A stretch of DNA of 64,000 bases from Thermohahella caldifontis (GTDB taxonomy: Bacteria; Pseudomonadota; Gammaproteobacteria; Pseudomonadales; Oleiphilaceae). Position 1 is the first letter of the stretch. Every line of letters starts with the position of its first letter. The DNA is taken from assembly GCF_041153465.1 (NCBI RefSeq), contig NZ_CP154858.1, positions 2,046,001 through 2,110,000 of the forward strand, in the 5' to 3' direction. Positions 25,832-35,128 of the stretch are shown here, piece by piece. The position numbers and the translations under genes are program-made. The notes beneath the pieces are model-generated. The model searched no databases. It was not told the DNA's origin and worked only from the letters and a program-made list of their open reading frames with translations.

Positions 25832-27172
25832 ATGAGTGATGAGCTGCAGGAACTGATTGAAGATGTGGTGGAGGCCGAAGAGGCGCATGCCGACCGCAAG
25901 GATATCCAGCACCTGCTCGGGGATCAGGAACCCGAGGAACTGGCATTGCTGCTGGAATCACTGCCCGTTGAACAACGGGTGGACGTGTGGCGCAAGCTGC
26001 CGGCCGACAAGCAGCTCGATGTGCTGGTGGCCATGCGCGCCGATCCCCGCGAGCGGATTCTGGATGACCTGAGCCGCGAGGAAACGGACACGCTGCTGAC
26101 GGACCTGGATGCGGAAGATCTGCTGGAGCTGGCGGAGTCCCTGTCGCCGCGCATGGTGGAACGCGCCCTCACGCGCATGGATACCCAGCAGCAGGAATGG
26201 TTCCACAGCGCACAGAAGTACCCGGAGGATCAGGCCGGCCACTGGGTCGATCACGAACTCATCCTGCTGCCTCAGAATGCCCGGGTGCGAGATGCCCTCC
26301 GGGCCCTGCGGCGTGAACAGCCGGAATACTGTGACACCATCTTTCTCATCAACCGGGCGGGCCAGTTTGCCGATCTGGTGAAGATCGCCAATCTCTGGCA
26401 GCAGCCGGACCACGTACCGCTGGCCGACCTGACAGAAGATGATTGTGACGAAATCCTGGCCACCGAAGATGCCGTGGATGCGGCCATGAAGGTGCAGAAA
26501 TCCGGACTGGCGGCGCTTCCGGTGGTGGATGAGCAGCGCAAGCTTCTGGGCCGGATGGACATTGGTACCGCCTGTGAGCTGGTCAACGAGTACTACGAGG
26601 GCCAGCTGATGGCAGCGGCCGGTATGGACGAGGACGAGGACTTGTTCGCCCCGGTCACCAAGAGTGCCCAGGGGCGTGCCGTCTGGCTCGGCATCAACCT
26701 GCTGACCGCCTTTGCCGCGTCCTGGTTCATTGGTCTGTTCGAAGACACCCTGCAACAGGTGGTGGCGCTGGCCGTCCTGATGCCGATTGTGGCCAGCATG
26801 GGTGGCATTGCCGGCAGCCAGACCCTGACCCTGATGATCCGCGGTCTGGCCCTGAACCAGATCACCGATGCCAACTTCATGGCTCTGCTGAAGAAGGAGC
26901 TGGCCGTGGGTGGCCTCAATGGCCTGATCTGGGCCGCGGTCATCGGCCTCATCGCCTGGGTCTGGTTCGGCAGCCCGATGATCGGCGTGGTGATCGCCCT
27001 GGCGATACTGATCAATATTCTGGCTGCGGCACTGTCCGGTGTCGTGATTCCGATGATTCTGGATCGCCTGAAGATTGATCCGGCGCTTTCCGGCTCCGTG
27101 ATCCTGACCACCGTGACCGATATTGTGGGTTTCGTGGCCTTTCTCGGCCTCGGCACCCTGTTTCTCCTTTGA
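25832..27172 (+). CDS. mgtE: Magnesium transporter MgtE
   Basis: The 446-aa inner-membrane Mg2+ channel/transporter has a cytoplasmic N domain of helical repeats (about residues 1-130) and a CBS pair (about 135-255, with VVDEQRKLLGRMDI). The C-terminal membrane domain has five TM helices with MPIVASMGGIAGSQTLTLMI and SGVVIPMILDRLKIDPALS. Mg2+ sensing by the N and CBS domains is known for the family. It begins after a strong ribosome-binding site (GGGAGGAAAG). A CNNM-like gene follows 22 bp later, so both probably handle divalent metal. Confidence 0.96.
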   Translation: MSDELQELIEDVVEAEEAHADRKDIQHLLGDQEPEELALLLESLPVEQRVDVWRKLPADKQLDVLVAMRADPRERILDDLSREETDTLLTDLDAEDLLELAESLSPRMVERALTRMDTQQQEWFHSAQKYPEDQAGHWVDHELILLPQNARVRDALRALRREQPEYCDTIFLINRAGQFADLVKIANLWQQPDHVPLADLTEDDCDEILATEDAVDAAMKVQKSGLAALPVVDEQRKLLGRMDIGTACELVNEYYEGQLMAAAGMDEDEDLFAPVTKSAQGRAVWLGINLLTAFAASWFIGLFEDTLQQVVALAVLMPIVASMGGIAGSQTLTLMIRGLALNQITDANFMALLKKELAVGGLNGLIWAAVIGLIAWVWFGSPMIGVVIALAILINILAAALSGVVIPMILDRLKIDPALSGSVILTTVTDIVGFVAFLGLGTLFLL

Positions 27173-27194
27173 CCGGCCTGACCCGAGGTAAACA

Positions 27195-28304
27195 TTGACC
27201 ATGCTGATGGATAACCCTGAATTGCTCATCTGGCTGGGGATTGCCTTCTGCATCTCCCAGTCCGCCATGTTCTCCGGCCTCAACTTGGCCTTTTTCTCCC
27301 TGAACATGCTTCAGCTGGAGGTGGAAGCCAGCCACGGAGACAAGTCCGTGCAGCGCATCATGGAAATGCGCAAGGACTCCAACTTTCTGCTCACCACCAT
27401 CCTCTGGGGCAACGTGGGAATCAATGTGTTGCTGACCCTGCTGTCCGACTCCGTACTGACCGGTGTGTCCGCCTTTGTCTTCTCCACCGTGTTCATCACG
27501 ATGTGCGGTGAAATCCTGCCCCAGGCCTATTTTTCACGCCATGCGCTGCGGATGGCCTCCCTGCTGGCCCCCGTCATGCGCTTCTATCAGATCCTGCTGT
27601 TCCCGGTGGCCAAGCCGGCGGCACTGATTCTGGACGGCTGGCTCGGCAAGGAAGGGATCAGTTACCTGCGTGAGCAGGACCTCAAGCGCGTGATCCGCAC
27701 CCATGTTGAAGCGGACGAGGCCGAGGTGGACCATGTGGAAGGCATTGGTGCCCTCAACTTTCTGGCCATTGATGACCTGAAGGTCTCCCAGGAAGGTGAA
27801 CTCATTGACCCCAGGTCCATCATCCGCCTGCCGACACGGGTGGATCTGCCCATCATTCCGGAGATCTCCCGCACCCCGGATGATCCGTTCCTGCAGCAGA
27901 TCAACGCCAGCGGCCACAACTGGGTCATCCTCGCCGATGAGGACGGCAACCCGCACCTGCTCATGGATGCGGACGGAGCGCTGCGCGCTGCCCTGTTTGA
28001 CCGCGATCAGCCCTTTGACCCGTACCAGTTCTGCCATCGCCCCCTGATTGTCCGGGATCCCAATGTCACCATCGGAGACGTGATTCTGCATCTGAAGGCC
28101 AAGGAAGCCGCCGATCAGCACCACGATGCCGCCATCGAGTTTGACGTGGTGCTAGTCTGGACAGATGAACCGCGCATCATCACGGGGGCGGATATTCTCG
28201 GTCGCCTGCTCAAGGGCATCACCGCGCGCCTGCCGGAAGCCAACCTCGCCACCACCCAACTGGCCACCCTGGACAGCCCGCCCGTGGTGACCCACCAGCC
28301 CTGA
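27195..28304 (+). CDS. CNNM/DUF21-domain membrane protein (CorC-HlyC like)
   Basis: The 369-aa protein has an N-terminal DUF21/CNNM transmembrane domain (about residues 8-150, with FSGLNLAFFSLNMLQLEVEA and GEILPQAYFSRHALRM). A cytoplasmic region with a CBS-like pair follows, including WVILADEDGNPHLLMDADGA. CNNM proteins export Mg2+ or modulate divalent-cation efflux. Placement right behind mgtE suggests a Mg2+ uptake/efflux pair. The open frame can start at TTG 27195 (GAGG 6 nt upstream) or ATG 27201; the TTG is slightly better spaced. Confidence 0.85.
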   Translation: MTMLMDNPELLIWLGIAFCISQSAMFSGLNLAFFSLNMLQLEVEASHGDKSVQRIMEMRKDSNFLLTTILWGNVGINVLLTLLSDSVLTGVSAFVFSTVFITMCGEILPQAYFSRHALRMASLLAPVMRFYQILLFPVAKPAALILDGWLGKEGISYLREQDLKRVIRTHVEADEAEVDHVEGIGALNFLAIDDLKVSQEGELIDPRSIIRLPTRVDLPIIPEISRTPDDPFLQQINASGHNWVILADEDGNPHLLMDADGALRAALFDRDQPFDPYQFCHRPLIVRDPNVTIGDVILHLKAKEAADQHHDAAIEFDVVLVWTDEPRIITGADILGRLLKGITARLPEANLATTQLATLDSPPVVTHQP

Positions 28305-28386
28305 TCATTGTGACTTTTATCACCCCGGACGCGTCCAAACCATACCGAAACAGACAACCCAAAGCGACAATACAAAAGGAAACATC

Positions 28387-29826
28387 ATGAACACACTCGC
28401 ACGCTGGATCATTGCCTCATCCGCTCTGCTCGCCGGAGGCTGTGCCACTCAGAGCCAGCTCAGCCAGGCGGACATTGATGCCCGCTTTCCCGAACTGAAA
28501 ACACTGGATCAGGCCCTGCAAAAGGCCGATGCAGAAGAAGTGGATCTGCTCTCCCGCGCCCTCTACGAGCAGGCGCGCAGCAGCTATCTGGATGCCCGCA
28601 AGTGGGCCGCCGGAGGCAGTGACAAGGCCCACGAACTGGCCAAACAGGCCGAAGCCCTGCTGGATCAGGCCAATCTGAGCACCACTACCGCCAAGCGGGA
28701 GCTGGCCAGTGTGCTGAGTGCCCGTGACCGGGCCATGCGTGCCGGTGCCCATAGCAAGTTCCCGGAGCGCTTTGCCAAGGTTGATGAAAAGCTGGTGGAC
28801 TACGGCAACATGCTGGCCCGCGGCAAGATTGCCGATGTCCGGGAAGGCCGGCAGGCCCTGGCACAACAGTATGCTCAGCTTGAAGTTGACGCGCTGAAAC
28901 AGGCGACCGCAAAGGATGCCGAGCAGCGGATCGCCGAAGCCATCAGAAAGGATGCCGATGACTACGCACCGCTGACGCTGAAGCAGGCGCAGGCGGAACT
29001 GAAGCTGGCCAAGGAAGTTCTGGAATCCGACGCCAACGCCCGGGACAAGGCTGCCGTGCATGCCAACAAGGCCCTGCAACTGGCCAACCAAGCCATTCAG
29101 ATCACCGAGCTGATCAAGGAGTTCAAGCAGAGTGACATGACGGACGAACAGATCGTGCGCTGGTACCAGACGCAGCTTGCGACAGCCGTGGCGCCGGTCA
29201 TGTCCGAGCCGGACTTCGGACAGCCCAACCGCGACCTGATTCAGGCCATTGCCAATGAGCTCAAGGCCCTGAAGAACCGGGCCGAGTCGGCCAGCCAGGC
29301 ACTGGCTGAAGCACGCAAGCAGCATGCTGCCGAACTGGCCGCCAAGGAGAAGGAACTGATGGCATTGCGTGCCACCTCCGAAGCGGAACGCGAACGTCAG
29401 GCCCAGATCGAGGCGCGCTTCAAGGCCGTACAGAGCCTCTTCAGCGCCGACGAGGCCGTGGTCTACCGTCAGGGCAACAATGTCCTGATCCGGGCATACG
29501 GGTTCAGCTTCCCCTCCGGCGGCAGCGAAATCCAGTCCGAGAACTTCCCGTTGCTGAAGAAGATCATCCAGGCCATCGGTCAGTTCCCGGGCTCGCGGAT
29601 TGAGGTCTCCGGTCATACGGACAACCGGGGCTCGGATGAACTGAACATGCGCCTCTCCACCGAACGTGCCGAGAAGGTGGCCCGCTTCCTGACCGACGTG
29701 GGCAACCTGCCCGCCAACCGGGTGAGCAGCAAGGGCTACGGCAAGACCCGCCCGCTGGCGTCCAACGACACCGCAGAAGGACGGGCAGCCAACCGCCGGG
29801 TTGAAATCCTGATCATCAACGACTGA
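28387..29826 (+). CDS. OmpA-family lipoprotein with DUF4398 domain
   Basis: The 479-aa lipoprotein has lipobox SALLAGGC and a long alpha-helical DUF4398 region (about residues 40-330) rich in Ala, Glu, Lys and Gln. The C-terminal OmpA peptidoglycan-binding domain (about 355-478) has the signature IEVSGHTDNRGSDELNMRLS and AEGRAANRRVEILI. It should link the outer membrane to peptidoglycan. It precedes the cfrX-cmpX-sigX operon, the position held by oprF beside sigX in P. aeruginosa, though it is not a beta-barrel OprF. A strong terminator follows. Confidence 0.92.
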   Translation: MNTLARWIIASSALLAGGCATQSQLSQADIDARFPELKTLDQALQKADAEEVDLLSRALYEQARSSYLDARKWAAGGSDKAHELAKQAEALLDQANLSTTTAKRELASVLSARDRAMRAGAHSKFPERFAKVDEKLVDYGNMLARGKIADVREGRQALAQQYAQLEVDALKQATAKDAEQRIAEAIRKDADDYAPLTLKQAQAELKLAKEVLESDANARDKAAVHANKALQLANQAIQITELIKEFKQSDMTDEQIVRWYQTQLATAVAPVMSEPDFGQPNRDLIQAIANELKALKNRAESASQALAEARKQHAAELAAKEKELMALRATSEAERERQAQIEARFKAVQSLFSADEAVVYRQGNNVLIRAYGFSFPSGGSEIQSENFPLLKKIIQAIGQFPGSRIEVSGHTDNRGSDELNMRLSTERAEKVARFLTDVGNLPANRVSSKGYGKTRPLASNDTAEGRAANRRVEILIIND

Positions 29827-29833
29827 AACATCC

Positions 29834-29856
29834 GGGGCGCGCTGCGCCCCTTTTTT
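29834..29856 (+). terminator. Intrinsic terminator after the OmpA-family gene
   Basis: GGGGCGC (29834-29840) and GCGCCCC (29844-29850) pair around GCT and are followed by T6. This is a textbook terminator, 7 bp after the stop. The next gene's ribosome-binding site starts just behind it, so read-through could feed the sigX operon. Confidence 0.9.
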
Positions 29857-29868
29857 GAGGAGACCGCC

Positions 29869-30138
29869 ATGAATGAAGAAGACGCGCTGGAGCACCAGCT
29901 TAAAGCGCTGGCCCGATCCGAGATCAAATCTGTCAAGCGACGACATCGGATCCGGCGAGCGCTGGAAGCGGCCCGCCGGCAGACTGCAGCCAGGGAAGGA
30001 CTGGGCTTTGTGACTGCGCTGATCTGGGTGCTGTTTGCCGGGCTGGGTACCCGCCTGATAACGGCCACCCGGACCCGTCCCGCAGCCGATGAGAAACCCC
30101 GTAAACCCCGACCACACACGACCGGAGGTCACGCATGA
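29869..30138 (+). CDS. cfrX: Small CfrX-like membrane protein
   Basis: The 89-aa protein has a basic cytoplasmic N-terminus (KSVKRRHRIRRALEAARRQ) and one TM helix (FVTALIWVLFAGLGTRLI, about residues 47-64). A Pro/Arg/Lys-rich tail follows. Position directly before cmpX and sigX corresponds to CfrX of P. aeruginosa. Identification rests on synteny and size, not on a diagnostic motif. Its stop overlaps the cmpX start as ATGA, indicating coupling. Confidence 0.65.
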   Translation: MNEEDALEHQLKALARSEIKSVKRRHRIRRALEAARRQTAAREGLGFVTALIWVLFAGLGTRLITATRTRPAADEKPRKPRPHTTGGHA

Positions 30139-30977
30139 ATCTGGATGCCTGGACCCAGGCTTTTGGCACCGCCCTGAGCAATTTCTGGGGCAAGATCGCC
30201 GAATTTGCGCCCAACGTACTGGCCACACTGTTCATCGTGCTGGCCGGACTCTATGTGGCCCGTCTGATCGGACAGGGCGTCGCCCTGGCCCTTCGCAAGC
30301 TCGGCATGGACAGTCTCTGTGACAAGATCGGCCTCACCGGCTGGCTGAAAACGGCCGGGCTGGACATACCGCCCAGTCAGGCACTGGCGGGTCTGTTCCG
30401 TATCTTCCTGATCCTGCTGATCATCCTCTCCGCGGCCGAAACCCTCGGACTCGAGCGCATTTCCGCCGTGGTCGACGAGTTCGTGCTCTATCTGCCACGC
30501 CTGTTCGGCGCCATTGCCGTGGTGGTCGCCGGCATGTTCATCGCCCATCACCTCAAGCGCAGCGTCGGCCGCACCCTCAAGCACATGGGAGTGGACTACG
30601 CCCGCGCCGTGGCCCAGACCGTCTATGGCATCACCCTGCTGATCACCGCCTCCGTGGCCATCAATCAGCTGGATATCGCCACCGGCCTGTTTGATCTCTT
30701 CTTTGCCATCGTGCTGGCCAGCATCGGACTCGCCGTTGCCATTTCCTTCGGTCTGGGTGCCCGCGGTGTCTCCGAGCAGCTCATCAGTGGCGTGTACCTG
30801 CGCGAGCAGCTGGTGCCGGGCGAAACTCTGATCGTGGATGGTGAGGAAGGCGTGGTGCTGGCCGTGGGCAACGTCAACACACTGGTGCAGGTGGGCAACG
30901 AAATGCGCCGCATCCCCAATGCCGTCCTGCTCAAGAGCGCCTTCAGCACCCGGAATGATGATACCGACGCCGACTGA
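30135..30977 (+). CDS. cmpX: CmpX-like mechanosensitive channel-related membrane protein
   Basis: The 280-aa protein has conserved TM-helix repeats (VLATLFIVLAGLYVARLIGQ at about residues 29-48; LFGAIAVVVAGMFIAHHLKR at about 125-144). A further membrane segment reads LDIATGLFDLFFAIVLASIG. A short cytoplasmic tail (LVDGEEGVV-like, residues 230-280) resembles part of the MscS beta domain. CmpX in Pseudomonas is linked to SigX activity and envelope stress. It overlaps cfrX (4 bp) and sigX (1 bp, TGATG), a tightly coupled operon. Confidence 0.85.
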   Translation: MNLDAWTQAFGTALSNFWGKIAEFAPNVLATLFIVLAGLYVARLIGQGVALALRKLGMDSLCDKIGLTGWLKTAGLDIPPSQALAGLFRIFLILLIILSAAETLGLERISAVVDEFVLYLPRLFGAIAVVVAGMFIAHHLKRSVGRTLKHMGVDYARAVAQTVYGITLLITASVAINQLDIATGLFDLFFAIVLASIGLAVAISFGLGARGVSEQLISGVYLREQLVPGETLIVDGEEGVVLAVGNVNTLVQVGNEMRRIPNAVLLKSAFSTRNDDTDAD

Positions 30978-31531
30978 TGCAGGCCCGGCACGCACTGAAA
31001 AAGCTCTCCGATGCCCAGCTGGTGATTCTGGCGCGCCAGCAGCTTCCGTATGCCACCACGGCGTACGAGGAGCTCATGCGTCGCCACGAAAAACCGCTGC
31101 TCAGCCTGTGCCGCAATCTGTGTGGCAACGAGGCCGATGCGGAAGATGCCTTTCAGGAAGTGCTGCTGCGGGTGTTTCACAACCTGCCCCGCTTTCGCGG
31201 AGACGCCAGTTTCCGGACATGGGTGTACCGTATCGCCTACAATGAGTGCATGACCCTCATCCGCAGACGCAAGGACCATGATGACATGGATGACCACCCG
31301 GAGCCCGAAGCGCCGGCACCGGCTGAGGCGGCCGACGACGGCCAGCCTTCCTTCCACCACCTCATCGCTCATCTGGGTGAGGAGGATCGCAGCGTGCTGG
31401 CCTTGCGCCTGATCTCGGATCTGGATTTCAATGACATTGCCACCATCACACAAAGCGGTCTCAGCGCCGTGAAGATGCGTTACAAGCGGGCACTGGAAAA
31501 ACTCAAACCCTTGATGGAGAACCTCAGATGA
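30977..31531 (+). CDS. sigX: ECF sigma factor SigX
   Basis: The 184-aa sigma factor shows region 2 (CRNLCGNEADAEDAFQEVLL and RFRGDASFRTWVYRIAYNEC, -10 recognition) and region 4 (VLALRLISDLDFNDIATITQ, followed by SAVKMRYKRALEKL, -35 recognition). An acidic linker (EPEAPAPAEAADDG) joins them. No anti-sigma gene of the usual type adjoins it. As in P. aeruginosa, CmpX and CfrX are the candidates for control. It overlaps cmpX and the DUF1439 gene. SigX regulons govern envelope and fatty-acid composition, which fits the neighbouring channels. Confidence 0.9.
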   Translation: MQARHALKKLSDAQLVILARQQLPYATTAYEELMRRHEKPLLSLCRNLCGNEADAEDAFQEVLLRVFHNLPRFRGDASFRTWVYRIAYNECMTLIRRRKDHDDMDDHPEPEAPAPAEAADDGQPSFHHLIAHLGEEDRSVLALRLISDLDFNDIATITQSGLSAVKMRYKRALEKLKPLMENLR

Positions 31532-32037
31532 CATGGATTCAGCGCATGCTCGGTCTGACCCTGCTGCTGGCCCACATTCAGGCCTCGGCACTGGGCATGA
31601 CCATTACCCGTGAAGAAATGCTCGCCGCAATGCGACCCTTCTTCCCCTATCCGGTCACCCTCGGCGGCTGGAAACTGGCCCTTAAGGATCCCGACCTCGG
31701 CTTTTCCGCCAAGGATCAGATGGTTGCGCTAAAGGTGCGCATGGACGTGAACTCGGGTGGCGAAAGCATGGTGGTGGCGGGGCGGCTGAAGGGCCAGGTG
31801 GCCTTCGATGCACAAACCCAGCAACTGCAACTGGTCAAGCCCCGGGTGGAGTCTCTGGATGTGGTTTCCGGTCACATTACCGGTTCGGAGGAAACACTGA
31901 ACACCCTGCGCCGCAGCTTCGGGCAGGATCTGCCGGTCATCGTGCTCTTTGACGTGCGCCAGTTCAGTGGCGGCCTGGCGTTCTTCAAGCCGAGGCAAAT
32001 CCGCGTGGTGGACAACGGCGTGGCGGTGGAATTCTGA
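31528..32037 (+). CDS. DUF1439 (YceB-like) periplasmic protein
   Basis: The 169-aa protein has a signal peptide (MLGLTLLLAHIQASALG) without a lipobox Cys. A lipid-binding-type beta domain of the DUF1439/YceB family follows (ITREEMLAAMRPFFPYPVTL ... FFKPRQIRVVDNGVAVEF). The start overlaps sigX as ATGA, and the stop shares one base with mscS (TGATG). YceB of E. coli is a lipoprotein, so lack of the Cys is a difference. Role is unknown; context suggests envelope stress. Confidence 0.78.
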   Translation: MTWIQRMLGLTLLLAHIQASALGMTITREEMLAAMRPFFPYPVTLGGWKLALKDPDLGFSAKDQMVALKVRMDVNSGGESMVVAGRLKGQVAFDAQTQQLQLVKPRVESLDVVSGHITGSEETLNTLRRSFGQDLPVIVLFDVRQFSGGLAFFKPRQIRVVDNGVAVEF

Positions 32038-32960
32038 TGAACGAGGCGCTGGACTCGCTGAAAGCCCTGGGGCTCTGGCTGCTTGAATGGGGCGGCCGGG
32101 ATTGGTTCACCATCGGTGACACACCGGTCAACCTGTTTCGCCTGATCGGCCTCATCATCATCCTGACGGTGGTGTGGTATATCGCCCGGCTGCTGGAAAA
32201 CAGTCTCACCCGGGTGGCCCGCCGGTCAGACGCCGGCGCCTCCAGCGGCTTCTATGCGCTGGCCCGGCTCGCCCGCTATGCGGTGTGGATTGTCGGCTCC
32301 CTGATCGGTCTCAACTACATGGGCTTCAGCCTGGCCAGCCTGTCCCTGCTCGGCGGGGCCATTGGTGTGGGTATCGGATTTGGCCTGCAGAACATTTTCA
32401 GCAACTTCATTTCCGGGATCATCCTGCTGCTGGACCGTTCCCTTAAAATTGGTGACTTCGTGCAACTGGAGTCCGGGGTCATGGGCAAGGTTCAGGAAAT
32501 CGGCATGCGCTACACGCGCATCACGACAAACGACCTGGTCGACATCATTGTGCCCAATTCGGAATTCATCAATGGGCGGGTGATCAACTGGAGCTATGAC
32601 GAGAGTGTCTGCCGCCTGCACATCCCCTTCGGCGTGGCCTACGGCAGCGACAAGGACCAGGTGAAGGAAGCCGCCATTGCCGCCGCACGAAAGGTCAAGG
32701 GCACCATTGAGCACGACCGCCGCCCCATTGACGTCTGGCTGGTGAACTTTGGCGAAAGCAGTCTGGACTTCGAGCTGGTGGTCTGGGTGGAACCGGAGGC
32801 CATGTACTCGGTCAACCGGACCCGCGCGCGCTACCTATGGGCCATCGAGGACGAGCTCCGCGCCCGCAATATCGAGATTCCGTTCCCGCAGCGGGATCTG
32901 CATATCCGCAGCAGTGTGGCGGTGCCGGTGGGGCGCCCGGGAGAGACGGATCGTCGGTGA
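32037..32960 (+). CDS. MscS-family mechanosensitive ion channel
   Basis: The 307-aa channel has three or four TM helices. The pore-lining TM3 and beta domain show LLGGAIGVGIGFGLQNIFSN, FISGIILLLDRSLKIGDFVQ and the C-terminal vestibule VDIIVPNSEFINGRVINWSY. It opens under membrane tension to release solutes during hypo-osmotic shock. It closes the cfrX-cmpX-sigX-DUF1439 operon and is the second channel-like protein in it. Confidence 0.93.
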   Translation: MNEALDSLKALGLWLLEWGGRDWFTIGDTPVNLFRLIGLIIILTVVWYIARLLENSLTRVARRSDAGASSGFYALARLARYAVWIVGSLIGLNYMGFSLASLSLLGGAIGVGIGFGLQNIFSNFISGIILLLDRSLKIGDFVQLESGVMGKVQEIGMRYTRITTNDLVDIIVPNSEFINGRVINWSYDESVCRLHIPFGVAYGSDKDQVKEAAIAAARKVKGTIEHDRRPIDVWLVNFGESSLDFELVVWVEPEAMYSVNRTRARYLWAIEDELRARNIEIPFPQRDLHIRSSVAVPVGRPGETDRR

Positions 32961-33017
32961 TTCCGAGCCGAGGCAAAGGGGCCGGCACGGCATACCGGCC
33001 CCGGCAGTCCTTGCGCG

Positions 33018-34139
33018 TTACTCGTCGAGCGTGGCGCGCTGCAAGTCCCGGATCAGCGCCTGAAGGAAGCGCGCGGCCTCGCCCCCGGTGCAGGCCCGGT
33101 GGTCAAAGGTGAGGGACAGGGGCATGATCCGCCGGATGGCGGGCTTGCCCTCATGGGCCACCACTTCCTCGCGTACCACGCCGGCACCCACGATGGCCAC
33201 CTGCGGCGGCACGACAATGGGGCTGGCATAGCGCCCTCCGATGGTGCCGAAATTGGACAGCGTGATGGTTGCCCCCTGCATCTCCGAGGCGGGAATCTTG
33301 CGCTTGGCGATATCCTTCCTCATGAGATCCAGCCCCTTGCGCAGGTCATTGAGACTGCGTTCGGTCACGTTGCGCAATACCGGCACAAAGAGGCCGTCCT
33401 CGCTGTCCACCGCAATGCCCACATGCACCTGGCTGAACACGCGGCGTGACAGGGTGGTGCCATCAAACCAGGCATTGAGATCCGGCACCTCGCGGCAGGC
33501 CATGCCAATGGCGTGCACCAGACGCATGGTAAAGTCGGTCCCCCTGGGCCAGTCGTGAATATCCGCATCGTCGTGGATACTGACCGGCACCACTTCCTCG
33601 TGGGAGCGCGCCATGTTCTTGGCCATGGTGCGCCGGACACCGCGCAGCGGTTCCACATCCCCCAGTTCCGCCTGCATGCGGGCAGCGTTCTGGACATCTT
33701 CCGCCGAAATCAGCATGCCGCGTGACGGCCGCACCAGCTCGATGTTGACACCGAGGCGCCGGGCCAGGGCACGCACGGCGGGCGTGGCCCGGGGCGAGCC
33801 ATCCGTATCCGCCCGCCGCCGAGCGGCACCGATGATGAAGCCTTCGCTGGTTGCCGGGGCGGCCGCCTTTCTGAGTTCACCCACCACGGTGCCGGTATCC
33901 TCCGCAGCCCCCTCGAACTCCACCAGCGGCTCCCCCACGTGGACGATGTCCCCCGGCTCGCCGAACAGGGCCGCAATGGTCCCGGTACAGGGACTGGGCA
34001 CTTCCACGATGGCCTTGGCCGTCTCCACGGAAACCAGCAGATCATCCTCCTTCACCTGGTCGCCCGGCTTCACATGCCATTCCACGATCTCGGCTTCATG
34101 CAGCCCCTCGCCCAGATCGGGCAGCTTGAAAAATTTCAT
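33018..34139 (-). CDS. 2-oxoacid dehydrogenase E2 (lipoamide acyltransferase)
   Basis: The 373-aa E2 has one lipoyl domain (residues 1-75; lipoyl-lysine in SVETAKAIVEVPSP), a peripheral subunit-binding domain (about 115-150, TPAVRALARRLGVN) and the acyltransferase core (about 155-373). The active-site motif is DHRACTGGEAARF, so the usual Asp of DHRxxDG is Thr. Such DHRxxTGG variants occur in a branch of E2s (from memory), but this should be noted. It transfers acyl groups to CoA. It is last in the ldh-E1a-E1b-E2 operon, so branched-chain 2-oxoacids are the likely substrates. Confidence 0.92.
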   Translation of the reverse strand: MKFFKLPDLGEGLHEAEIVEWHVKPGDQVKEDDLLVSVETAKAIVEVPSPCTGTIAALFGEPGDIVHVGEPLVEFEGAAEDTGTVVGELRKAAAPATSEGFIIGAARRRADTDGSPRATPAVRALARRLGVNIELVRPSRGMLISAEDVQNAARMQAELGDVEPLRGVRRTMAKNMARSHEEVVPVSIHDDADIHDWPRGTDFTMRLVHAIGMACREVPDLNAWFDGTTLSRRVFSQVHVGIAVDSEDGLFVPVLRNVTERSLNDLRKGLDLMRKDIAKRKIPASEMQGATITLSNFGTIGGRYASPIVVPPQVAIVGAGVVREEVVAHEGKPAIRRIMPLSLTFDHRACTGGEAARFLQALIRDLQRATLDE

Positions 34140-34150
34140 GTCGGTCCTCC

Positions 34151-35128
34151 TCAGTAGTCCATCAGTACACGGGCGGCATCCAGGATGCGATCCACATCGG
34201 GCAGATAGTGCTGCTCAAGCCGGAAATACGGCATGATGGTGTCATACCCCGTGACCCGGGCGATGGGCGCCTTCAGATCAAACAGGCAGGTTTCCGCAAG
34301 ATGGGCGGCAACATCCGCGCCCACGCCCACATGGCGCGGTGCTTCATGCACGATGAGGCAGCGCCCCGTGCGCGCGACGGACGCTTCCAGGGTGGCGTAG
34401 TCCATGGGGTTGAGTGTGGCCACGTCAATCACCTCCACGGACACCCCTTCGTTCGCCAGCGCTTCGGCGGCCTGCAGGCTTTCCATGACGGATGCCCCCC
34501 AGGTCACCAGTGTCAGGTCGTCGCCCTGACGGAGGGTGAAGCAACTGTCCAGCGGCAGCGCCTGACCGTTGTCGGTGACCTCTTCTTCCACGGCCCGGTA
34601 GATCCGCTTGGGTTCCAGGAATACCACCGGGTCCGGGCAGCGGATGGCTGCCAGCAACAGGCCGTAGGCGCGCTGGGGTGAACTGGGAATGACCACGCGC
34701 AGACCCGGTATGTGCGCCAGCATGGCTTCCGTGCTTTCGCTGTGGTGCTCGGGGGCATGAATGCCGCCACCGAAGGGCGCCCGCACCACCATGGGGCAAC
34801 TGAGCCGGCCGCGGGTCCGGTTGCGCATGCGTGCTGCATGGCTGACCAGATGATCCACCGCCGCATAGATGAATCCCATGAACTGGATTTCCGCCACCGG
34901 CTTCAGGCCCTGGGTCGCCATGCCGACACTGATGCCGGCAATGAGCGTTTCCGCCAGCGGGGTGTCCATCACGCGCTTGAATCCGAATGTGTCCCGCAAC
35001 CCGGCCGTGGCGCGGAAAACACCACCGTTGACCCCCACATCCTCGCCCAGCACGACCACATGCTCATCCTCGTGCATGGCCCGGTGCAGCGCCAGATTGA
35101 CCGCTTCGAGCAGGGTGATCTTAGCCAT
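34151..35128 (-). CDS. 2-oxoacid dehydrogenase E1 beta subunit
   Basis: The 325-aa transketolase-like subunit begins MAKITLLEAVNLALHRAMHE and contains VVLGEDVGVNGGVFRATAGL (TPP region). The C-terminal transketolase domain includes LVTWGASVMESLQAAEALA and VEVIDVATLNPMDYATLE. It pairs with the alpha subunit to decarboxylate 2-oxoacids with thiamine diphosphate. It overlaps the alpha gene by 8 bp and is followed 11 bp later by E2. Leucine dehydrogenase upstream suggests branched-chain substrates, though pyruvate or acetoin cannot be excluded. Confidence 0.93.
   Translation of the reverse strand: MAKITLLEAVNLALHRAMHEDEHVVVLGEDVGVNGGVFRATAGLRDTFGFKRVMDTPLAETLIAGISVGMATQGLKPVAEIQFMGFIYAAVDHLVSHAARMRNRTRGRLSCPMVVRAPFGGGIHAPEHHSESTEAMLAHIPGLRVVIPSSPQRAYGLLLAAIRCPDPVVFLEPKRIYRAVEEEVTDNGQALPLDSCFTLRQGDDLTLVTWGASVMESLQAAEALANEGVSVEVIDVATLNPMDYATLEASVARTGRCLIVHEAPRHVGVGADVAAHLAETCLFDLKAPIARVTGYDTIMPYFRLEQHYLPDVDRILDAARVLMDY

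Noticed and set aside
28417..30228. Long antisense open frame over the OmpA-family gene (also 21141-22316, 22767-24305, 25958-27307, 34869-36401)
   Set aside because: These mirror high-GC genes on the other strand, have low-complexity or cysteine/arginine-rich translations and no family motifs.
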